A stretch of DNA of 64,000 nucleotides from Arthrobacter hankyongi (GCF_022012395.1 NZ_JAKLTQ010000009.1:98323-162322); one strand, 5' to 3'; counted from the stretch's first letter, positions 42,822-52,386 are shown. Numbers and translations: made by a program. Notes: generated by a model from the sequence alone, not told the origin.

Positions 42822-43478
42822 TCAGGGACCGTCCAGGCTCGCCTCGGGCTGTGTCATGAAGCGGTCCAGAGTCAGGTCCAGCCCGTACTCGAACTCCGCC
42901 GCGTCGTCGAGCTGGTCCAGGTACGGTCCGATTTCGGCCACGTTCGGCAGGTGCCGGGTAATGGTGCGTTCGCTCAGCGGTCCGGCCGCCAGCTGTGTGG
43001 CCGGATGCTCGGTGAAGTAGCGGCCGGCCTCTGTCATGGCCGTCCCCAGCGAGTAGGCGGCCAGCGCCCGGTAGGCCCGAGCGGTGTCCCGGGCGCTGAT
43101 ACCCTCCCGGCGCAGGGCCCGGCAGCCGGCCTCGACGAAAGCCAGGGCGTCCAGCGTGCGCGGCGGCCGGCTGGCAATCAGCGTAATGGCGTTGGGGTGG
43201 CGCAGCAGCATCCCGCGGACCGACATCATGATCCGGATCAGCGTGTCGCGGGGCCCACCCTGGCTGCCGGACGGAGCCTCGATTTCCCCGTAGAGCAGCT
43301 GGGCCACGCCGTCGAGCAGCGCATCCCGGTCCGTGAAGTAGGAATAGATGGTCATCGGGGCCACACCCAGGGCGGCCGCGAGCTTGCGCATGCTCAGCCC
43401 GTCGAGCCCCAGTTCGTCGATCATTTCCAGCGCCTTGCGGGCTACGTCTTCGCCGGTGAGGTGGGTTCGGTGCGGCAT
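42822..43478 (-). CDS. TetR-family repressor of the adjacent ABC exporter
   Basis: 218 residues. The helix-turn-helix is at about 10-55 (ALEMIDELGLDGLSMRKLAAALGV-type sequence, then MTIYSYFTDRDALLDG). The C-terminal ligand domain is of the TetR_C type with AYRALAAYSLGTAMTEAGR. Start 43478 has GAGGAGG upstream. It is divergent from the ABC transporter genes, with a perfect long inverted repeat between them. It very likely represses both, with release by the exported compound. Confidence 0.93.
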   Translation of the reverse strand: MPHRTHLTGEDVARKALEMIDELGLDGLSMRKLAAALGVAPMTIYSYFTDRDALLDGVAQLLYGEIEAPSGSQGGPRDTLIRIMMSVRGMLLRHPNAITLIASRPPRTLDALAFVEAGCRALRREGISARDTARAYRALAAYSLGTAMTEAGRYFTEHPATQLAAGPLSERTITRHLPNVAEIGPYLDQLDDAAEFEYGLDLTLDRFMTQPEASLDGP

Positions 43479-43526
43479 GGATCCTCCTCGTGGCAAAGCG
43501 TGAGCAGCCACTATACACCCGCGCGT

Positions 43527-43565
43527 TTTTGTACGTTGTACAATTCCGACGTACAACGTACAAAA
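43527..43565. promoter_or_regulatory. Mirrored TetR operator with divergent promoters inside
   Basis: Perfect 15-bp arms TTTTGTACGTTGTAC and their complement flank a 9-bp centre. Each arm holds a smaller TTGTAC/GTACAA pair. Read in either direction the element gives TTGTAC, 17 bases, TACAAA, so matching -35/-10 boxes of the two divergent promoters lie wholly inside the operator. Repressor binding would switch off both sides at once. Confidence 0.8.
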
Positions 43566-43618
43566 CAGCTTGTCAACGCCATTCTTCATCCCACTTGCAC
43601 CTTTTGAAAGGATCTTTC

Positions 43619-44386
43619 ATGACCAGCACCTCCGTGGCGAAACCGCCACGCGGCACCGGGCAGTCGATTGCGGCACGCGTCGAGCAGGCGACGAAAACCT
43701 ACGGCAGCGGGGATGCCGCCGTCGTCGCCCTCGACGCGGTGACCGTGGACTTCGCCGCCGGCGCGTTCACGGCGATCATGGGCCCCTCCGGCTCGGGCAA
43801 GTCCACGCTGCTGCACTGCATGGCCGGGCTGGACACGCTTTCCTCCGGGCAGGCCTTCATCGGCGGCACCGACATTGCCAGCCTGTCGGACAAGGAGCTG
43901 ACTCTGCTGCGCCGGGACCGGTTGGGCTTTATCTTCCAGGCCTTCAACCTGCTGCCGGTGCTGACCGCCCGGGAAAACATCACCCTGCCGCTGGATCTGG
44001 CCGGCCGCAAGGTCGACGGCGAATGGTTCGAGAAGGTCATCGCGAGCCTGGGGCTGGGCGAACGGCTGGGCCACCGGCCCGCGCAGCTTTCCGGTGGCCA
44101 GCAGCAGCGCGTGGCCGTGGCCCGCGCCCTTGCCACCAAGCCGGAGGTGGTCTTCGGCGACGAGCCTACCGGCGCCCTGGACTCGCGCACCGGGGCCGAG
44201 CTGCTGGGGTTCCTGCGCTCGGCGGTGGACGACCTCGGCCAGACCGTGGTCATGGTGACGCATGATCCGGTGGCTGCCTCATATGCGGACCGTGTGGTCT
44301 TCCTGGCCGACGGCCGCGTGGTGGATGAGCTGCAGGCTCCCACCCGGGACGGCGTGCTGGAAATGATGAAGCGGCTGGGAGGCTAG
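43619..44386 (+). CDS. ABC transporter ATP-binding protein (MacB/LolD type)
   Basis: 255 residues. Walker A GPSGSGKS (about 59-66), Q-loop FIFQAFNLLPVLT, signature LSGGQQQR (about 158-165), Walker B VVFGDEP and the switch His in MVTHDP. The sequence is that of the LolD/MacB group that powers FtsX-type permeases. The permease gene starts 2 bases after the stop. Start 43619 follows GAAAGGATC. It is expressed from the TetR-controlled promoter. Confidence 0.95.
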   Translation: MTSTSVAKPPRGTGQSIAARVEQATKTYGSGDAAVVALDAVTVDFAAGAFTAIMGPSGSGKSTLLHCMAGLDTLSSGQAFIGGTDIASLSDKELTLLRRDRLGFIFQAFNLLPVLTARENITLPLDLAGRKVDGEWFEKVIASLGLGERLGHRPAQLSGGQQQRVAVARALATKPEVVFGDEPTGALDSRTGAELLGFLRSAVDDLGQTVVMVTHDPVAASYADRVVFLADGRVVDELQAPTRDGVLEMMKRLGG

Positions 44387-44388
44387 CC

Positions 44389-46917
44389 ATGCTGCGCTAT
44401 TCGCTGCGCTCGCTGCTGGCGCACAAGCTCCGGCTCGTGCTCACCGTCGCCGCGGTCACGGTCGGGGTGGCTTTCGTGTCCGCGTCCTTCGTCCTCTCGG
44501 ACACCATGGGCAAGGCGTTCGACGAACTCTTCGCCGGCCTGGCGAAGGGCACCGACGTCGTGGTCCGCGCCGAGTCCATCGACGCCAATGCCACCGCCCG
44601 GGGCCAGGTCCGCCCCCTGGACGAAGACATTGTCGACACCGTCCGGAAGGTCTCCGGGGTCGCCGCGGCCGAAGGCTCGGTGACCGGCTTCGCACTGATC
44701 CTGGACAAGGACGGCCAGCCGATCCAGCCCGGCGGCGCCCCCACGCTGGGCTCAAGCACCTCCACGGACAGCGACCTGTCCGGCAATTTCTCCCTCCGTT
44801 CGGGCCAGGTGCCCGCCGCGCCGGACGAGATGGCCGTGGATGCCGCGTCGGCGGCCAAGGCCGGTTACAAAGTCGGGGACCGGGCCGCGGTGATCTTCGA
44901 GGACGGCACCGAGGAGTTCACCATCACCGGAATCGTCGGTTTCGGGGACACTGACAGCCTTGCCGGCGCCACGCTGGCTTCGTTCGAAACCGCCACGGCG
45001 CAGAAACTGCTGGGTAAGGCCGGGAAGTTCGACCAGATCGACGTTCGCGCCGCCGACGGAATTTCCGCGGTGGACCTGCGCGACGAACTGGCACAGGCCC
45101 TCCCGGCCGGTACCGAGGCCCTGACCGCCGACCAGGTGTCCGGCGAATCCGCCCAGGCCATCCGCGATGGTCTGGGTATCTTCACCAACGTGCTCCTCAC
45201 CTTTGCCGGTGTCTCGCTGCTGGTGGGCTCCTTTGTCATCTGGAATACGTTCAATGTCCTGGTGGCGCAGCGCCGCCGCGAGGTGGCGCTGCTGCGCGCC
45301 GTCGGCGCCAAGGGAGGCCAAGTGCTCGGCGGCATCATCCTGGAAGCCGGGCTGATCGGCCTCGTCTCCGCAGGCCTGGGGCTGGCAGCGGGCGTGGGCC
45401 TGGCCGGCGGCATCCGCTCGCTGCTGGCCGCGGTGGGGATTGAAGTGCCCACCACTGCTGCCGTGGTCGAACCGCGGACGATCGTCGCCGCGCTGCTGGT
45501 CGGCGTGGTCATTACCGTCGTTGCCGCCGTCGTTCCTGCCGTCTCCGCTACCCGTGTGGCCCCGATGGAGGCGCTGCGGACCGCCACCCCGGCGGACGGC
45601 AGCATCGGCCGGAGCCGCTCCACGGTGGGCATCCTGCTGCTGGCTGCCTCGGCCGCAGCCTTGGCCACCGCGGCGCTGCTGAAGGACCAGTTGGTGCTGA
45701 CCGGCCTTGGTGCGCTGGCCGGCTTCGCCGGCCTGGTAGTCGCCGGACCGCTGCTGGCCCGCGCGATGGCGGGACTGGCCAACCGTGGCCGTGCCGGCGG
45801 CGGATGGAGCCTGGCCGCGCGCAACATCACGCGTGCCCCGAAGCGCGCCGCCGCCACTGCGCTGGCCCTGACCATCGGCCTGACCGTGGTCTGTGCCGTC
45901 GCCGTGGTGGCATCATCAACCAAGGCCTCGGTGACCGACCTGCTCAGTGGCGGCAACAGGGCGGACCTCATCCTCCAGGCCGCCTCACCGACCGGTGGCG
46001 TCAGCCCGGCGGTGGCCCGGATCCTGGACCAGCAGGCGGAGGTCGACGCCGTGCTGGAACTGCGCTTCTCCCAGGCCACTGTGGCCAACAAGTCAGCCAG
46101 CATCATCGGCCTGACCCGGGACACCGTGGACCACGTTATGGACCTGGGCATTACCGCCGGTTCACTGGCCGACTTCCGCAACGGCAGTCTGCTGCTCTCC
46201 ACCAAGCAGGCGAAGCAACTCGATGCCGGCGTCGGCGACACGGTAACCATCACGTTCCCGGAGACAGGTGAGCGAAGCTACGAGGTCGCCGCCCTCTTCG
46301 AGCGCGACGCGCTGGTCGGGGCGGGCTACCTGCTGACCCTCGACGACTATGCCGGCAATGTCACCTCGCGGATGGACGCCGCCGTCATGGTCACGGCCGC
46401 ATCCGGGGTGGCAGCCGGAAAGCTCCAGCAGCAGGTCGACGACGCGTTGGCGGACTTCCCGAATGTGCAGGTCAGCGATCCGACCGAGTTCGCCAAATCC
46501 CAGCAGGCCTCGGTGGACCAGATGCTCGGCCTGGTCACGGCGCTGCTGGCGCTGGCTGTCATCGTCGCGGTGCTGGGCATCATTAACACCTTGGTGCTTT
46601 CGGTGGTCGAACGGACCCGGGAACTGGGCCTGATGCGTGCCGTCGGGGCCACCCGCCGCCAGGTCCGCACCGTGATCCGGCGCGAGTCGGTGCTGATGTC
46701 CCTCTTCGGCGCCATTGCCGGCGTGCTGCTGGGCACGGGAGCCGGCATCGCGCTGGCCCGCGCGATGAACGGCGAAGGCATCAGCAGCCTGGATGTTCCA
46801 CTCGCCTCGCTGGCGGTCTACGTGGTCGTGGCGGCCGTGATCGGGGTCCTGGCCGCCATCGGCCCTGCCCGCCGGGCCAGCCGGGTGGACGTGCTGCGGG
46901 CCATCACCGTGGATTGA
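44389..46917 (+). CDS. FtsX-like ABC transporter permease
   Basis: 842 residues. The layout is one helix (about 15-37), a 230-residue extracellular domain, three helices (about 265-385), a short middle helix pair (about 410-450), a second FtsX half with extracellular domain (about 480-700) and three more helices (about 715-830). The repeated GxxRAVGAxxxQV motif (LLRAVGAKGGQV, LMRAVGATRRQV) after each half is typical. With the ATPase it forms a type-VII exporter, probably for an antimicrobial or lipid-like compound. It ends at a strong terminator. Confidence 0.93.
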   Translation: MLRYSLRSLLAHKLRLVLTVAAVTVGVAFVSASFVLSDTMGKAFDELFAGLAKGTDVVVRAESIDANATARGQVRPLDEDIVDTVRKVSGVAAAEGSVTGFALILDKDGQPIQPGGAPTLGSSTSTDSDLSGNFSLRSGQVPAAPDEMAVDAASAAKAGYKVGDRAAVIFEDGTEEFTITGIVGFGDTDSLAGATLASFETATAQKLLGKAGKFDQIDVRAADGISAVDLRDELAQALPAGTEALTADQVSGESAQAIRDGLGIFTNVLLTFAGVSLLVGSFVIWNTFNVLVAQRRREVALLRAVGAKGGQVLGGIILEAGLIGLVSAGLGLAAGVGLAGGIRSLLAAVGIEVPTTAAVVEPRTIVAALLVGVVITVVAAVVPAVSATRVAPMEALRTATPADGSIGRSRSTVGILLLAASAAALATAALLKDQLVLTGLGALAGFAGLVVAGPLLARAMAGLANRGRAGGGWSLAARNITRAPKRAAATALALTIGLTVVCAVAVVASSTKASVTDLLSGGNRADLILQAASPTGGVSPAVARILDQQAEVDAVLELRFSQATVANKSASIIGLTRDTVDHVMDLGITAGSLADFRNGSLLLSTKQAKQLDAGVGDTVTITFPETGERSYEVAALFERDALVGAGYLLTLDDYAGNVTSRMDAAVMVTAASGVAAGKLQQQVDDALADFPNVQVSDPTEFAKSQQASVDQMLGLVTALLALAVIVAVLGIINTLVLSVVERTRELGLMRAVGATRRQVRTVIRRESVLMSLFGAIAGVLLGTGAGIALARAMNGEGISSLDVPLASLAVYVVVAAVIGVLAAIGPARRASRVDVLRAITVD

Positions 46918-46918
46918 C

Positions 46919-46957
46919 TTCCGTGCCTGCCGGCGGCGGCCGCCGGCAGGCACGGAA
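46919..46957. terminator. Terminator of the ABC exporter operon
   Basis: A near-perfect 39-bp palindrome with 19-bp arms (TTCCGTGCCTGCCGGCGGC) starts 1 base after the permease stop. Confidence 0.75.
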
Positions 46958-47122
46958 GCGACGGACTGTCGACAGCACCGAGCCAGCTAACTAGAGTGCG
47001 AACCGTGGAGTTCTTTGCTGCGGGCAGGGCCCGCGCCTGAGGGACGGCCCGATCGGCCGTGACCAGAACCGTTGCCGCGCAGGCAGCGGGTATCCATCAA
47101 ACCCTCACCAGAAAGGCATCCC

Positions 47123-47458
47123 ATGGACATCCGTCCGCTCACACCCCAGGACCTGCCCGTCCTCCTTGATCTCACCATCGGCACCTTCGGACCGTTCTAC
47201 GAGGACTCTTAGCGGCCGCTTGTCGGTGAAGCCGTCTTCCGGAACCGCCGTGGCCGGTGGCGCGAGGATTACCATCGGCATCTGGCCGCCCTCGACAACC
47301 CCGGCGAGGGCCGGTCCGCCTCGGTTGCCGATGACAACGGAACCGTTCTCGGTTCCGTTGGTTGGACCGTGCAGCCCGACGAGGCCCACGGAGAGATCGA
47401 CATTCTTGCCGTCAGCTCATCCACGTTCACTATCGTCAATTACACCAAGGCAGTCTGA
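47123..47458 (+). pseudogene. GNAT acetyltransferase pseudogene
   Basis: The frame from ATG 47123 (MDIRPLTPQDLPVLLDL) has a normal AAAGG site and reads as a GNAT N-terminus (TIGTFGPFYEDS). A TAG at 47210 interrupts it, yet the frame stays open and family-like afterwards (RPLVGEAVFRNRRGRW, HRHLAALDNPGEG, GSVGWTVQPD, HGEIDILAVSSS). The acetyl-CoA loop expected after LAVSS is missing: the frame jumps to TIVNYTKAV, which looks like the usual C-terminal end, and TGA. So there is both a nonsense change and an internal deletion. The 265 bp after it up to the small leader ORF hold no clear gene. Confidence 0.75.
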
Positions 47459-47723
47459 CGGAATGGCGCGGGCGGGCTTACCGGCCCACCCGCGCCATTC
47501 AAGGCGGTCAATTACCGCTCACTCCTGTCTGGGCCATCCGCCGCCTCGCAGCCCAGCCGGGGATGCAGGAGCCGGTCCGGGTTGGCAGTCCTGCGGCGGG
47601 AAACCGCCCTGGTCAGCCACAGATGCTCTTTGGCAGCCCCGCGGGCGAGCGGCCGGTGCCTGCGGATGACAAAGTCCGCCCTCCTCGGATAAGCTCCCGA
47701 CATCGTCCATCCAAGGGGGCAGC

Positions 47724-47780
47724 ATGAAACCCGTGCGGTTGTGGCACGACGCTTTTACTGGCGTCCCGGCATGCTGCTGA
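47724..47780 (+). CDS. Possible 18-codon leader peptide ending in Cys-Cys
   Basis: ATG 47724 has a strong AAGGGGG ribosome site and reads MKPVRLWHDAFTGVPACC before TGA. It ends 13 bases before the ATG of the next membrane protein gene. Actinobacteria use small upstream ORFs rich in Cys codons near the end for cysteine-linked attenuation, but the downstream gene here has no known tie to sulfur. It may be only a coupling ORF or chance. Confidence 0.35.
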   Translation: MKPVRLWHDAFTGVPACC

Positions 47781-47793
47781 CGTCCGGCACACC

Positions 47794-48897
47794 ATGAGCC
47801 GGCCGCTTCCGTTTGGGCGGATCCGCCGCCACCTCAGCCAGAGCGCGGCGCCGGTCGAATCCGCGGCGGTGATCCTCGCGGGGGCCATGTTCGTGATCTC
47901 GGCACTGGCCGCGCTGGTGGTGTTCCGGGGCCGGTACGTCCCGATTTCCGGGCGCGGCTCCATCGGCCAGTTCGTCGCGCTGGCAGGGGCGGCCGCCGCC
48001 GTCGTCGTCCTGGTCGGGGCGGTGATGGCGGTGCGGACCCGGCACCCTTCGGCGGCCGGTGCGGGGCCCTCCGGCCCGCCGCGCGAGCGCCTCGGCTGGT
48101 ACGACATCGCCGCCTTGGCCCTGGCCTATGCACTCATTGCGCTGCTCGGCTGGACCGCCATCGCCAACGTGGTCAGCGACAGCTTCCAAGGCGCCGTGGT
48201 CTACAGCCTGTCCGCCGCCCTGCTGGCGGGCGTCGCCGTCGCCGTGACAAGTTACGCGGTTTTCCTGTCGGCGACCCACCTCACGCCGATGTCGCTATCA
48301 CTCACGCTCGCCCTGTTCCTTGTGGTGGGAATCTTCGCGAGCATGCTCACCGCCAGTGATCCGCTCTGGTGGCAGGAGAACCTGAGCATGCTCGGCGTCA
48401 CCGGGGACCTGTCGGCCCGCACCTTCAATCTCACCCTCATCATCGCCGGCGTCGTCATGACGACGATCGCCCACTATGCCACCTCGGCGCTACCCGCCCG
48501 GACGCGCCAGGAACAGCGGGGACGGCGCCGGGTCCGGTCAGGCCTCGCCCTGATCGGCATCCTCCTCGCCTGCGTCGGCATCTTCCCGGTGGACGAGTTC
48601 CTGGTCCTGCACACCCTCGCCGCGAGCGGCATGGCGGTGGTCTACATCGCCTTGGTCGCAGCACTGGGGCGGCTCGTTCCCGGCCTGCCGCGGACCTTCC
48701 TCGTGCTGGGGTACGTCTTTATTGCGGTGATCCTTGTCCTGGCAATGTTCTTCGCCACCGGCTACTACACCCTGACGGCGGTTGAGCTCGTCGCCTTCCT
48801 GCTCATCTTCGGCTGGCTCATGGTCCTGATCCGCAACACCGGCGCGATGCGCACCTCGGCCCAGGCCGCGGAGCCCGTGGACCAACGGGCGGGCTGA
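47794..48897 (+). CDS. Eight- to nine-helix membrane protein of unknown function, DUF998-like
   Basis: 367 residues with membrane helices at about 23-43, 60-80, 105-130, 140-165, 170-188, 210-230, 248-268, 275-295 and 305-345. The loop DPLWWQENLSMLG before helix 6, followed by SARTFNLTLIIAG, recalls DUF998/Frag1-type proteins. The function is unknown. No ribosome site is clear directly before ATG 47794; it may rely on the upstream 18-codon ORF. It faces the convergent betT gene with 19 bp between stops. Confidence 0.75.
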   Translation: MSRPLPFGRIRRHLSQSAAPVESAAVILAGAMFVISALAALVVFRGRYVPISGRGSIGQFVALAGAAAAVVVLVGAVMAVRTRHPSAAGAGPSGPPRERLGWYDIAALALAYALIALLGWTAIANVVSDSFQGAVVYSLSAALLAGVAVAVTSYAVFLSATHLTPMSLSLTLALFLVVGIFASMLTASDPLWWQENLSMLGVTGDLSARTFNLTLIIAGVVMTTIAHYATSALPARTRQEQRGRRRVRSGLALIGILLACVGIFPVDEFLVLHTLAASGMAVVYIALVAALGRLVPGLPRTFLVLGYVFIAVILVLAMFFATGYYTLTAVELVAFLLIFGWLMVLIRNTGAMRTSAQAAEPVDQRAG

Positions 48898-48916
48898 AGC
48901 CCGGGCCGCCTGCCGG

Positions 48917-51184
48917 TCATTCCCGCCCGCCGCCGCCCGCCGCCTCGTCGTCGGGCTCCTCGGCAGGCTGCACCTGCATGATGCCGCCGGTGACCGGATC
49001 GACCGGAGGGGTGAGTACCGAGGCGTAATCGCGCTCGCTGGAGTACGTTAGGAAGCCCAGATGCGCCTCGTAGCGGTCCAGGACGTCGTCGATGACCTGC
49101 TGACGGGTCACCCCCATCAGGTCGTAGCCCTCGGATCCGGTCTGCGTGAACACTTCCACCCGGTAGTAGACGTCGGTTTCGCGGGACATGCGTCCGCCGA
49201 ACATCGGCACCGGGGCTTCTACGGCCTGCACCTGGTACAGGAAGCTGCGGTGGTCCGGAATGGTGACCACCAGGACATGACTGGCGATTCCGCTCTGTTC
49301 GTTCGGCGCGATGTCCAGGGAGGCCTGGTAGCCCTGCTTCGCGAACTCCTTGACCACATCGCCCAGCGCGGGCTGCACCGTGCGTTCCATGAACTGGGCC
49401 ACCTGCTTCTTCGATGGATAGGCACGCATGCCCGCCAGCCGCTGGCGCCAGGTGCGTTCGGGCGCGTAGCCGCCGTGGGCCGCCATGGAATGCCGGCGCA
49501 GCACCTGGCCCTCGCGGTCGGCCCGCTCCATCCGCAGGACCTTGGAGAACGAGGCCATCACCAGGTAGGCGATGACCGTCACCGGCAGGGCGAAGATGAG
49601 CGTGGCATATTCCATGGTGGTCACGCCGCCGGCGACCAGCATGGCGATGGTCAGCAGCGCGGTGAGTACCGCCCAGAAGATGCGCAGCCATTTGGCCCCG
49701 TCCTGGGACGGATCCGGGATCGAGGAGGAGAAATTGGACATCACCATGGCACCGGAGTTGGCGCTCGTGAGGTAGAACAGCAGTCCGGACAAGGTGGCCA
49801 GCCCGATCAGGAAAGCCGCTCCGGGGAACATCTCCAGCAGGGCATACCAGCCCTGTTCCGGACTGTCCATGGCCAGCCGGGCGAACTCCTTGTTCCCGTT
49901 AAGCACCTCGTGCAGGGCGCTGTTGCCGAAGATGGTCACGATCAGGAAATCGCACAGTACCGGGGCGGTGATGGCGGCGATGACGAACTCGCGCAGCGTC
50001 CGGCCGCGCGAGATGCGGGCCAGGAAGAGACCCACGAATGGTCCCCAGGCCAGCCAGAAGGCCCAGAAGAACAGGGTCCAGGCCGCCATCCACTCCGAGC
50101 CGCCCTCTTCGTAGGCAAAGGTCTGCAGGGTGCGCGCGGGCAGGGTCAGCACGAACCGGCCGATGTTCTCCACGATCGCGTTGAGCAGGAACGAGGTCCG
50201 GCCGGTCACGAGGATGTACAGCAGCATGGCCGCCGCACTCCAGATGTTCAGCTCGGAGATCCAGCGGATCCCCCTGTCCACTCCGGAGGTGCAGGCCGCG
50301 ACGGTCATGACGACGGCGACGATGACCAGTGCGATCTGCAGGGCCAGGCCCTGCTGCAGGCCGAAGAGCCACGCGAAGCCGACGTTCAGCAGCACGACGC
50401 CGATGCCCATCGAGGTTGCCACGCCGAACACCGTGCCGACCAGGGCAACGATGTCGATCACGTCGCCGGCGGCGCCGCGGACGCGCTTTCCCAGCAGCGG
50501 ATATAGGGCCGCCCGGATGGACAGCGGCATGCCCCAGCGGTAGGCAAAGTAGCCCATGGCCATGCCGAGCAGTGCGTAGATGGACCAGCCGGCTATGCCG
50601 TAGTGGAACATCGTCCACACCACGGCATCCTGGGCGGCGGCGGCCGTCTGGCCCTCACCTGCCGGCGGGTTCACGTATTGGGTGATGGGTCCGGTCACGG
50701 AGTAGAAGAGCAGATCGATGCCCACGCCCGCGGCGAACAGCATGGCCACCCAGGTGAAGAGCTTGTACTGCGGACGGGAATGGTCCGGTCCGAGCCGGAC
50801 GGAGCCTTCCTTGGAGAAGGCGACCCACAGGACGAAGAGGATCACCAAGGTGACGGTGAGGACGTAGTACCAGCCCAGGTTCTCCGCGATCCATTCCACC
50901 ACGGTGTGCATGATGCCGGCCGCGTGCGTGGGCGTGAGCATGGCCCACACGGAGAAGACGGCGGTGATGGCCGAGGCGATGATGAATACGCGCCAGTTGA
51001 TCCGGGGCCCGGGCTCCTCGGTCAGCTCAGCGGGCCCCCGGATGAGCTCCTGGCTGGAGACGGGAGGGCGGTTCTCTTCATCGAAGCCGGGGCGCCGCCG
51101 CTCCGTGCCGCCGAGTTGCCGCCGTTCGACCAGGGCCTTCGTTGGCTCGTCCTCCGTGCGGCGCTTGTCTTCCGCGTCAGGCAT
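48917..51184 (-). CDS. betT: BCCT-family choline/glycine betaine transporter with long C-terminal domain
   Basis: 755 residues. An acidic N-terminal tail of about 60 residues precedes twelve helices (about 65-560). The BCCT Trp segment WTLFFWAFWLAWGPFVGLFLARIS (in two parts, about 365-390) binds the quaternary amine. A C-terminal cytoplasmic domain of about 200 residues, with FMERTVQPALGDVVKEF and DVYYRVEVFTQTGSEGYDLMG, is the part that senses osmotic state in BetT. The start at 51184 has GAGGAGGAC. It should import choline or betaine under osmotic stress; no betaine synthesis genes are in view. Confidence 0.92.
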   Translation of the reverse strand: MPDAEDKRRTEDEPTKALVERRQLGGTERRRPGFDEENRPPVSSQELIRGPAELTEEPGPRINWRVFIIASAITAVFSVWAMLTPTHAAGIMHTVVEWIAENLGWYYVLTVTLVILFVLWVAFSKEGSVRLGPDHSRPQYKLFTWVAMLFAAGVGIDLLFYSVTGPITQYVNPPAGEGQTAAAAQDAVVWTMFHYGIAGWSIYALLGMAMGYFAYRWGMPLSIRAALYPLLGKRVRGAAGDVIDIVALVGTVFGVATSMGIGVVLLNVGFAWLFGLQQGLALQIALVIVAVVMTVAACTSGVDRGIRWISELNIWSAAAMLLYILVTGRTSFLLNAIVENIGRFVLTLPARTLQTFAYEEGGSEWMAAWTLFFWAFWLAWGPFVGLFLARISRGRTLREFVIAAITAPVLCDFLIVTIFGNSALHEVLNGNKEFARLAMDSPEQGWYALLEMFPGAAFLIGLATLSGLLFYLTSANSGAMVMSNFSSSIPDPSQDGAKWLRIFWAVLTALLTIAMLVAGGVTTMEYATLIFALPVTVIAYLVMASFSKVLRMERADREGQVLRRHSMAAHGGYAPERTWRQRLAGMRAYPSKKQVAQFMERTVQPALGDVVKEFAKQGYQASLDIAPNEQSGIASHVLVVTIPDHRSFLYQVQAVEAPVPMFGGRMSRETDVYYRVEVFTQTGSEGYDLMGVTRQQVIDDVLDRYEAHLGFLTYSSERDYASVLTPPVDPVTGGIMQVQPAEEPDDEAAGGGGRE

Positions 51185-51481
51185 GCGGTCCTCCTCGATC
51201 CGGCGATGAACTCGGGCCGCCGTCGCCATGGACGGATATCGTTGGCCTCAGGTCCGGTTGGAGAGGAGGTCTTGCACCGAGGGCGCCTTGTCTTATTGCT
51301 TGCAGGTCATGCTAGTACCGCCGCCGCAGTCGCTTCAGCAGAATAAGTGGCCGGATCCACCCGGCAGGGACGCGTGGGGATCCCGCTGCCGTCACAGGGG
51401 CAGGCCCCCGGAGAACGAGGACCCGGGGTCGAGGCAGCTACCGGAGCCAGAGCCGGCGATGTCGTCCCGGGGCTGCCGGCC

Positions 51482-51991
51482 CTACCGCCAGAGGAAGGCC
51501 AGGGCGGCCGTCCCGATGCTGCACGGAATCCAGGACAGGCAGAAAAGCAGGATGGCATCACGGTGCGCTTTACTGCCTGAGCCACGGGGGACAATGAACG
51601 ATCGAACGGCCATGTATAGCGCGGAGAGCATCATCCCGGATCCCCAGTTGACACGCGCCGGAAGCCCGGCCAGGATCCCAAGGACGGCGGCAGCGGCACC
51701 CAGCAGGCAGGCGAACAGCACCGCCTGCGGTACCAGGGGCAGCGACCGGAGCCGGGCAACCGGGCGGGGCCATTCGTGAAGGCGGCCGCTGGCGCGTCGC
51801 TGGAACGCCTTCTGTAGATCCCTGCCGGTAGCCGGATGCGGGTACCAGACGTTGGTGCATCCGGGCCCGGTGCACCTGAGCTCGACTATGGCTTCGCTGC
51901 TTCCGGGTTCGCCCAGGTAAACGGTGCATGTTTCAAAGGCCAGACCGTGGCATGGCGTGCCGGACCCCAGGACGTCGGAATGCTCGGCCAT
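51482..51991 (-). CDS. Small membrane protein with Cys-rich N-terminal region
   Basis: 169 residues. The soluble N-terminal part (about 1-75) has Cys in TPCHG, FETC and RCTGPGC, which may bind zinc. Helices at about 88-110, 115-130 and 145-165 follow. No family is recognised. Start 51991 has GAGGGGGGAC. A single gene 297 bp from betT; that gap shows no clear feature. Confidence 0.68.
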   Translation of the reverse strand: MAEHSDVLGSGTPCHGLAFETCTVYLGEPGSSEAIVELRCTGPGCTNVWYPHPATGRDLQKAFQRRASGRLHEWPRPVARLRSLPLVPQAVLFACLLGAAAAVLGILAGLPARVNWGSGMMLSALYMAVRSFIVPRGSGSKAHRDAILLFCLSWIPCSIGTAALAFLWR

Positions 51992-52386
51992 GTCTGTCCC
52001 CCCTCGGAATCGGATGGCGTTGCTCACCATGGATAGCAGCCGGAACGGCAGCTTCCCAATTCCGCCGTGTAATGCGTGTCACAATCGGGTGCTCCAGTGC
52101 CGGGCCCGCACCGGCGGACGCGGCTGCTCTCCCCGAACCCGCCGCCTCTTCGGCAGCTGGCGGGGGCTGGACGTCGAACTGGGCGGCCAGACCGGACCGG
52201 CCCGGGAGGGGATTGGCAAGGCAGTCACGGACTGCCTTGCAGCCGGTGCCGGATATCCGTGGGCCACAGGCTGGTCGTGCTGATCTGCGGTACCTGGCTG
52301 ATGGGGAACGGCAAGAGCCTGGAGTAATTGTGCCGGAAAGCCTCGGCGTATTCAGGCGTGGCCGGGCGGCCGTTCCGGTGGCAAGC
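51992..52386. other. 395-bp region without a supported gene
   Basis: One plus frame reads FGSWRGLDVELGGQTGPARE and stops at about 52281, but it has no start, ribosome site or recognised family, so it may be a relic or chance. Nothing else stands out before the tRNA-Thr terminator. Confidence 0.4.

Noticed and set aside
51992-52386. Frame reading FGSWRGLDVELGG
   Set aside because: No start, ribosome site or recognised family; kept only as an unexplained stretch.
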